Shown here one piece after another: positions 13,343 to 18,145 of a stretch of DNA of 18,145 nt. The notes under the pieces are model-generated. The model saw only the letters and a program-made list of their open reading frames with translations, did no database searches and was not told the origin of the DNA. Source of the DNA: CAYMDS01 sp964653195 (lineage in GTDB: Bacteria; Patescibacteriota; Microgenomatia; Levybacterales; UBA12049). The stretch spans positions 1 to 18,145 of the forward strand of contig CAZZCX010000019.1 in NCBI GenBank assembly GCA_964653195.1, in the 5' to 3' direction. The translations under genes were made by a program, and so were the position numbers. Numbering within the stretch: the stretch's first letter is position 1; the number at the start of each line of letters is the position of its first letter.

Positions 13343-14089
13343 ATGAAAAATATTGGAGCAATAATTCTAGCTGCTGGTAAAGGCAAGAGGCTAAATATGA
13401 TAAACCAAAATAAGGTTGTACTTCGGTTGGCTGACAAACCAATGATACAACACATAATGGATTTTATGAAAAAAATTAAGATAAAGACAGTTGTTGTTGT
13501 AGTTGGATTTGCCAAAGAAACGGTGACTGATGCACTGAGGAACTATGAAGTAATTTATGCAGAACAATCTGAGCCTCTAGGAACAGGACATGCCCTTGTA
13601 TGTGGCTTAGCTAAATTACCGGATAATATCGAAGATGTTCTTGTAGTTTATGGTGATGATGCCGTACTATATGCGGAAAAACACATTGCGACGATCAAAA
13701 GATTATTTGAAGTCCAACAAGCTGAAAATGCAGCAATTACTTTTTTAACAATAGAGCAGAAAAATCCAAATGCATTAGGACGAATATTAAGAGATGATAA
13801 GGGAAAAGTAAATGGAATTGTAGAGGAAAAGGATGCAACCGATACGCAGCGTAAAATAACAGAAATCAATCCGGGATGTTTTGTATTTTCAGTTAAATTT
13901 TTGAAAAAATACAAATCAGAATTAAAGAAAAGTCCAGTTACAAATGAATTTTACATTAATAATTTCCTTGATTTGGCCATGAAACATGGAGAACTTGTTA
14001 GGACCATTCAAGGTGGGGAAATGGCTTGGCGCGGAGTAAATACAAGAGAAGAATTAAGTGAAGCCAAGAGATTGATATCTCTAAGTTAA
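13343..14089 (+). CDS. glmU: GlmU-like uridylyltransferase, N-terminal domain only
   Basis: A nucleotidyltransferase that probably makes UDP-GlcNAc from UTP and GlcNAc-1-P. The 248 residues correspond to the pyrophosphorylase domain of GlmU alone; the left-handed beta-helix acetyltransferase half (another 200 residues) is absent. Visible motifs: ILAAGKGKRL (8-17), where the usual GxGTRM Thr is replaced by Lys; KVVLRLADKPMI (24-35), typical of GlmU; EQSEPLGTGHALVCG (74-88); GDDA (104-107); GRILRDDKGKVNGIVEEKDA near 152; and EINPGCFVF near 175. Gene order murA - this - GNAT - glmS supports UDP-GlcNAc synthesis rather than another sugar nucleotide. The GNAT gene begins 1 nt after the stop, so the two are probably coupled. 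Another sugar-1-phosphate as substrate cannot be excluded. Confidence 0.85.
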   Translation: MKNIGAIILAAGKGKRLNMINQNKVVLRLADKPMIQHIMDFMKKIKIKTVVVVVGFAKETVTDALRNYEVIYAEQSEPLGTGHALVCGLAKLPDNIEDVLVVYGDDAVLYAEKHIATIKRLFEVQQAENAAITFLTIEQKNPNALGRILRDDKGKVNGIVEEKDATDTQRKITEINPGCFVFSVKFLKKYKSELKKSPVTNEFYINNFLDLAMKHGELVRTIQGGEMAWRGVNTREELSEAKRLISLS

Positions 14090-14090
14090 T

Positions 14091-14552
14091 ATGATTGATT
14101 CTGAAAAAATTATTATTTATAAAATAAATAAATTTTCAAATGAAACATATATTGCAATAAAGGAATTGGCGCAGCTCATTGGCAATAACTATAAAACGTT
14201 TTCTGAATCAGATTTCAAAGAAATCTTAAAAATAAATGGATATTATTTGTATGTTGCCCAACATAAATCAACCGGGAAAATAGTTGGAATGGTAGTTTTG
14301 TTGGTATATAGGATTCCATATGTTAAAAAAGCTTATATGGAAGATCTTGTAGTAAGCAATGAGTTTCGTGGTCAAGGCCTTGGCACAAAATTAATTGAGA
14401 CGGTAATAAATCAAGCAAGAAATGATGGGGCAGCATATTTGGATTTTACTTCAAGAATGAGAAGAGCAAGCAACGATTTATATTTCAAATTGGGATTTAA
14501 TAAACGGGATACAAATGTTTATAGATATGTTTTTGATTATGCTGAGGTATAA
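14091..14552 (+). CDS. GNAT-family N-acetyltransferase
   Basis: A 153-residue acetyl-CoA-dependent acyltransferase of the GNAT fold. Motif A is complete: YMEDLVVSNEFRGQGLGTKL (82-101), with the pyrophosphate-binding RGQGLG at 93-98. The C-terminal part, SRMRRASNDLYFKLGF (121-136) and TNVYRY (141-146), is typical of small bacterial GNAT enzymes. It is packed between glmU (1 nt upstream) and glmS (7 nt downstream). Because the neighbouring GlmU lacks its acetyltransferase domain, this protein is a candidate for acetylating glucosamine phosphate, analogous to eukaryotic GNA1. The EDLVV plus RGxGLG arrangement is compatible, but GNAT sequences do not reveal substrates, so the assignment rests on context only. 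Confidence 0.85.
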   Translation: MIDSEKIIIYKINKFSNETYIAIKELAQLIGNNYKTFSESDFKEILKINGYYLYVAQHKSTGKIVGMVVLLVYRIPYVKKAYMEDLVVSNEFRGQGLGTKLIETVINQARNDGAAYLDFTSRMRRASNDLYFKLGFNKRDTNVYRYVFDYAEV

Positions 14553-14559
14553 ATAAATT

Positions 14560-16113
14560 ATGTGTGGAATATTTGGATATATTGGTAAACAAAAATACGC
14601 AGCTGGAATGATTCTAGAAGGCTTAAAACTTTTAGAGTACAGGGGTTATGATTCATGGGGAATTGCTGTTAAGGATCATAAATCAAACGATCTGCCAAAT
14701 ATTACAAATCATAAAGAAATTGCTGTTCAGAAACGCATTGGAAAAATAGGTGATGCAAGTGTCAACTTACCTGATAGCTTTATGGGAATAGGTCACACGA
14801 GATGGGCTACTCATGGAGGAGTTACCGAAAATAACGCTCATCCACATCTTGAATGTGGTGGTAAAATAGCTGTAATACATAATGGTATAGTTGAGAATTT
14901 TAACGAAATAAAGGATGAACTTATCGCAAAAGGGCATATATTTAGATCCGATACAGATACTGAAGTTATACCTCATTTGATTGAAGAGAATTTAAAATCG
15001 ACTGGTTTTGCATCAGCGGTGAGAGATGCATTTAACAGGTTAACAGGTTTAAATGCTATTGTTGTTTTATATACCATTTCTCAAGAATTAATTGCAGCAA
15101 AAACTGGATCACCTTTGATAATTGGTGAAAAAAATGGCGACCTTTATATAGCCTCAGACGCTTCTGGAATTATAAAACATACAAATAAATTGATTTTCTT
15201 AAAAGATAAACAAATGGCTATTTTGGGCAAAAGTTTGCAAATATTTCAATTACCAGATGGAAATAAAATCGATTTAGAATTTGAAACTGTTGATTGGAAA
15301 ATTGAGGAAATCGATAAAGGAAATTATGAACATTTCATGCTCAAAGAAATATATGATCAACCAAAAATCATAAGAAATATAGCAGAGAATTATCAGGATC
15401 AGATTTTAAATCTATCGGAAATTATTAAAAATGCTCATGGGACATTTTTAATAGGAGCAGGAACTGCGTATTATGCCGCGTTAGCTGGCACTTACCTTTT
15501 TTCAAAAATAGCAAGGTTGCACGTAAATACTGCAGTTGCGTCTGAATTCAATTATCTTGAGGACTTTTTGACGAATAAAAGTATGATAATTGCATTAACC
15601 CAATCCGGTGAAACTATAGATGTTGTTGAGCCGCTACAGAGAGCTAAATTAAAAGGGAGTAAAATCGGTACTATTGTTAATTCACTTGGTTCCACAATCT
15701 ATAGAATGTCAGATGTGAAAATTTTACTTGGTGCAGGACCTGAGAAAGCAGTTGCATCAACTAAAGCTTATACGGCAAAGCTNNNNNNNNNNNNNNNNNN
15801 NNNNNNNNNNNNNNNNNNNNNNNNNNNNNNNNNNNNNNNNNNNNNNNNNNNNNNNNNNNNNNNNNNNNNNNNNNNNNNNNNNGCTATAATATCTAATGCT
15901 ACTGAGATAAAAGCCAGGGGTGGGTTTATTATAGGTATAAGTCCGATTAAGTCACGTGTTTTTGACCACTGGATTGAAGTAAAAGATACCGGGACTGCTA
16001 GTATAATTTCTCAAATTATTCCCATACAGCTACTTTCTTATTATTTGGCTTTAAAAAAAAGATATGATCCGGATAAGCCCAGAAATTTAGCTAAAAGCGT
16101 CACGGTAAAGTGA
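14560..16113 (+). CDS. glmS: Glutamine--fructose-6-phosphate aminotransferase GlmS, with gap
   Basis: Converts fructose-6-P and glutamine to glucosamine-6-P, the entry to amino-sugar synthesis. The N-terminal glutaminase domain begins MCGIFGYIG, with nucleophile Cys2 after Met removal. It continues with GHTRWATHGGVTENNAHPH near residue 78, VIHNGIVENF and SDTDTEVIPHLIEE. The isomerase half has two SIS domains: GAGTAYYAALAGTYLFSK near 298, TQSGETIDVV near 347 and AVASTKAYTAK near 397. The end is the canonical DKPRNLAKSVTVK. The 100-N gap removes much of the second SIS domain; compared with the usual ~609 residues about 120 residues are missing, so the real gap is nearer 360 nt. GAGGT lies 11 nt before ATG as a possible ribosome binding site. 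Confidence 0.95.
   Translation: MCGIFGYIGKQKYAAGMILEGLKLLEYRGYDSWGIAVKDHKSNDLPNITNHKEIAVQKRIGKIGDASVNLPDSFMGIGHTRWATHGGVTENNAHPHLECGGKIAVIHNGIVENFNEIKDELIAKGHIFRSDTDTEVIPHLIEENLKSTGFASAVRDAFNRLTGLNAIVVLYTISQELIAAKTGSPLIIGEKNGDLYIASDASGIIKHTNKLIFLKDKQMAILGKSLQIFQLPDGNKIDLEFETVDWKIEEIDKGNYEHFMLKEIYDQPKIIRNIAENYQDQILNLSEIIKNAHGTFLIGAGTAYYAALAGTYLFSKIARLHVNTAVASEFNYLEDFLTNKSMIIALTQSGETIDVVEPLQRAKLKGSKIGTIVNSLGSTIYRMSDVKILLGAGPEKAVASTKAYTAKXXXXXXXXXXXXXXXXXXXXXXXXXXXXXXXXXXAIISNATEIKARGGFIIGISPIKSRVFDHWIEVKDTGTASIISQIIPIQLLSYYLALKKRYDPDKPRNLAKSVTVK
15783..15882. other. Scaffold gap (100 N) in glmS
   Basis: Exactly 100 unknown bases. Alignment from memory with E. coli GlmS, between its KAFTTQ and its RARGG segments, implies about 120 missing residues rather than the 34 implied here. 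Confidence 0.95.
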
Positions 16114-16152
16114 AGCAAAGTAATATGAATATTAGCTGCTGCTTATTTACAT

Positions 16153-17736
16153 ATGGAGTACTTATACATTCCTTTAAGCTTGTTATTTTTTACGGTAACT
16201 TTCCTTCGAATATTTGGCGTAAGCGAAAGGTTTAGGGTTAGTAACTATAGTATCCAAGTTTTTCTAAGAACTTTTAGCAAGTATAATTCTACCAGCCTTC
16301 ATAAATTTAAGAAAATCAGTAAAGTTCTAGGATTCATTTTATTTATCCCCGCATCACTTCATGATTCGTTTATGTCTATGTATCATGTATTTATAATTTG
16401 TATCTTTATTATCGATTTATTTCCAATTAATAGACTTTATCAAAAATTTAACCTAGCAAATTTTAATATAAAAGATATATTTATTATTATTCCTACGAGT
16501 ACTTTAATATTCTTACTTTTTCTAAATCCTCTAACTGACTATTTTTTCTGGATTTTTATACTTGAAAGAATCAACATTTTTATTTATCTATTTTTTGCGT
16601 TTTGTATATCATTTCCTTATGAATTATATGAAGATGCGCAAGTAGAGAAAATTAGAAAGTTAATAAAAAACCATTCATTTTTAGCAAGAGTCTTGGTAGA
16701 AGGAAGAGACACTAAAATAGTTATCGAACATACTTATAAATTGCTTAGTAATCTAAATTCAAAAGTAGCCAAAGTATATATTGATAGGAGTATTGGGAGG
16801 CTAGCTAATTTTTTACTTAATACCAATAAAAATAATACTGACATTATATTTATTGGTGTTTCTATACCTCTTGAAAACGTTGACCAGATTATAGACACTG
16901 TTCGTCCTCAAATAATGATAAAACCATTTAATGTTAATATCAATAAACTATTAAGTCATTCACATAACTTAATTATTTCTTTACAAAATTTACCAATTCA
17001 ACGAAAAAATAGAGCAAGATATGGTCACTCTCTAAATGAAGAATATGAGGTATTACGTTTCTCATTTATTGGGAAAGGACAGATATTTAATCTAAATGAT
17101 AATATATCTATAAAAATCTCAGAGTTGAAAGTTACAAGAAATGGTATTATTTTTCAGTTGGAATATAGAAAGAAACAATTTACAATTCAAACAGGATTAA
17201 TTGGAATAAGTGAGTTGATAGCGACACTGCCAGCAGTACTTCTTGCTATTAAAGTAGGTATAAACGTAAAAGAAATAGTCCGATACTTCTCAAAGTTGCA
17301 ACCACTTAGAGGTTATATGCACCCAACATTACTCATTTCAAAAAGTAGAATAATTGATTATTCATCTGCTTATCTTAATTCAATTGAAACTTTACTTGTT
17401 TATATTCGGATTTTTAGAGGAAATAAGATATTGTTTTTAAATTCAAACTTATTTGAAAACGAATCTCATGCGAACCTTATAAAGTTTTTTTCCCAAATTG
17501 AAAGTGCTTGCAGTTATTGTATTATATTTAACAATCCTACTCGTTATATTTTTGAAAAGTATGTAAAAAACGGACTGGTAAAATGTAAAGTTGTGGGTAT
17601 GGGGGAAACTGATCTCATAAATTTTATAAGCAAAAATTTAAAAACCGAAGAAGATATTGCTATAGGTATGGGTAAGGGTGCTGAATTAATTACAAGTAAG
17701 GTATTTTATAAAATGTCTGTAGACATACATAATTAA
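16153..17736 (+). CDS. Membrane-anchored MurF-like protein, degenerate active site
   Basis: A 527-residue protein in the usual murF position, just before mraY. Hydrophobic segments lie at about 3-20, 57-70, 76-92, 107-125 and 129-155. From about 175 it follows the Mur ligase plan but without its motifs. VEGRDTKIV (182-190) aligns with the P-loop TGSYGKTTT: G184 and K188 remain, but the Gly before Lys is Thr and the following Thr is Ile. DIIFIGVS (230-237) replaces the D-VLVxEMGA strand, losing the Mg-binding Glu. MIKPFN (255-260) replaces the ITNIGxxH segment. GISELIATLPAVLLAIKVGI (351-370) replaces the HNxxNAxAAxA helix. C-terminal traces remain: LRGYMHP (385-391), IIDYSSAYLNSIETLL (400-415) for DdaYNANPxSm, and LNSNLFENESHANL (429-442) for LGDMxELGxxSxxxH. 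Likely a pseudoenzyme or an enzyme with another function; it has no stops and looks maintained. The family assignment comes from pattern matching by eye. Confidence 0.65.
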   Translation: MEYLYIPLSLLFFTVTFLRIFGVSERFRVSNYSIQVFLRTFSKYNSTSLHKFKKISKVLGFILFIPASLHDSFMSMYHVFIICIFIIDLFPINRLYQKFNLANFNIKDIFIIIPTSTLIFLLFLNPLTDYFFWIFILERINIFIYLFFAFCISFPYELYEDAQVEKIRKLIKNHSFLARVLVEGRDTKIVIEHTYKLLSNLNSKVAKVYIDRSIGRLANFLLNTNKNNTDIIFIGVSIPLENVDQIIDTVRPQIMIKPFNVNINKLLSHSHNLIISLQNLPIQRKNRARYGHSLNEEYEVLRFSFIGKGQIFNLNDNISIKISELKVTRNGIIFQLEYRKKQFTIQTGLIGISELIATLPAVLLAIKVGINVKEIVRYFSKLQPLRGYMHPTLLISKSRIIDYSSAYLNSIETLLVYIRIFRGNKILFLNSNLFENESHANLIKFFSQIESACSYCIIFNNPTRYIFEKYVKNGLVKCKVVGMGETDLINFISKNLKTEEDIAIGMGKGAELITSKVFYKMSVDIHN

Positions 17737-17745
17737 TGTTATAAT
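17737..17745 (+). promoter_or_regulatory. Extended -10 promoter of mraY
   Basis: TGTTATAAT is a perfect extended -10. Its TG lies 2 nt after the stop codon of the MurF-like gene, and the element ends 10 nt before ATG 17756. Transcription would start about 3-4 nt before ATG, giving an almost leaderless mraY message. No clear -35 is visible. Confidence 0.55.
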
Positions 17746-17755
17746 GTATCTCACG

Positions 17756-18145
17756 TATGGCTGCACTTTTAGGTTTATCAATTCTTTCAACTTTTATAAC
17801 CGGAATACTCTTAGTGCCTTTTATTGACTTTCTGTATAAAATAAAGCTTAAGAGGCAGGACCAGATTACGAGAGATCCTTTCAATAAGCGGACACCTTTA
17901 TTTGACAGATATAATTCTTGGAAAGTTGGTACTCCATTCGGTGGTGGAATACTAATCATAGGAGTTGTAACGGTTATCACTCTATGGGCTTATGGAATGC
18001 TTTCAATTGAAGTTAAATACTGGGAGCTTTTTGTAATATTATTCTCTTTTATCGGATTCGGTTTATTAGGTTTATATGATGATTCAAAAAAACTTATAAA
18101 TAGTAATAGCGGATTTTTTGGCCTAAGACTTCGTCATAAATTTAT
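17756..18145 (+). CDS. mraY: Phospho-MurNAc-pentapeptide-transferase MraY, 5' part
   Basis: MraY transfers phospho-MurNAc-pentapeptide from UDP to undecaprenyl phosphate to make lipid I in the membrane. The first 130 codons are present and the frame is open to the window edge. The first membrane span is ALLGLSILSTFITGILLVPFID, within about 3-24. Then comes VGTPFGGGILIIGVV (about 57-71), the family GTPTMGG region with one altered residue, a second span, and a third ending in GLLGLYDDSKK (about 108-118), matching the GFxDDxxK motif with the adjacent Asp pair that binds Mg. GLRLRHKF closes the visible part (usual form GLsxrxKf). It begins 19 nt after the MurF-like stop with its own extended -10 box. 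Confidence 0.93.

Noticed and set aside
1..18145. Alternative genetic code (UGA read as Gly), as in some CPR lineages
   Set aside because: DUF4012, mraZ, murE-like, murA and glmS all end with TGA at the expected family length, and no in-frame TGA interrupts conserved domains.

Overview
The window is about 18 kb of AT-rich DNA (roughly one third G+C by eye). It looks like a scaffold from a Patescibacteria/Candidate Phyla Radiation genome, most likely of the Microgenomates type. The grounds are the gene order DUF4012 - short recO - glycyl-tRNA synthetase - small membrane protein - mraZ, the reduced protein sizes, an N-terminally truncated MurE-like ligase, and many starts without a Shine-Dalgarno sequence. 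UGA is used as a stop by at least five genes (DUF4012, mraZ, murE-like, murA, glmS), so the code is standard and the UGA-glycine lineages are excluded. The taxonomic call is inference. Four runs of exactly 100 N (6223-6322, 7890-7989, 9072-9171, 15783-15882) are scaffold gaps of unknown true length.

Layout. 1-2506: a DUF4012 membrane protein overlapping a short recO. 2552-4018: glyS. 4068-4571: a single-pass membrane protein of unknown function. 4572-6052: the start of a division and cell wall (dcw) cluster, with an mraZ promoter, three 10-bp-spaced CTGGTGAA boxes, mraZ and rsmH. 6175/6185-7888: ftsI-type transpeptidase, interrupted by a gap; no ftsL is seen between rsmH and ftsI. 7990-8287 (minus strand): a tRNA-binding-domain protein cut by a gap. 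8440-9015: a YdjM-type membrane metal-dependent hydrolase, bracketed by two 7-bp tandem arrays. 9235-17736: a plus-strand run of murE-like, murC, murA, glmU N-terminal domain, a GNAT acetyltransferase, glmS and a membrane-anchored MurF-like protein with ruined catalytic motifs. From 17756 the first 130 codons of mraY run off the edge.

Together the second half covers cytoplasmic peptidoglycan precursor supply. GlmS makes glucosamine-6-P. The GlmU-like uridylyltransferase, perhaps with the neighbouring GNAT, leads to UDP-GlcNAc. MurA commits it to UDP-MurNAc, the Mur ligases build the stem peptide, and MraY transfers the product to the lipid carrier. MurB, MurD, MurG and FtsW are not in the window.

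Most notable points: the MurF-like protein in the murF slot whose Walker A and other ATP/Mg motifs are degenerate; the three-box MraZ operator; extended -10 promoters 6-10 nt before start codons, suggesting leaderless or near-leaderless transcripts; the ATACTNN heptad arrays in opposite orientation on the two sides of ydjM; and a split UDP-GlcNAc module.
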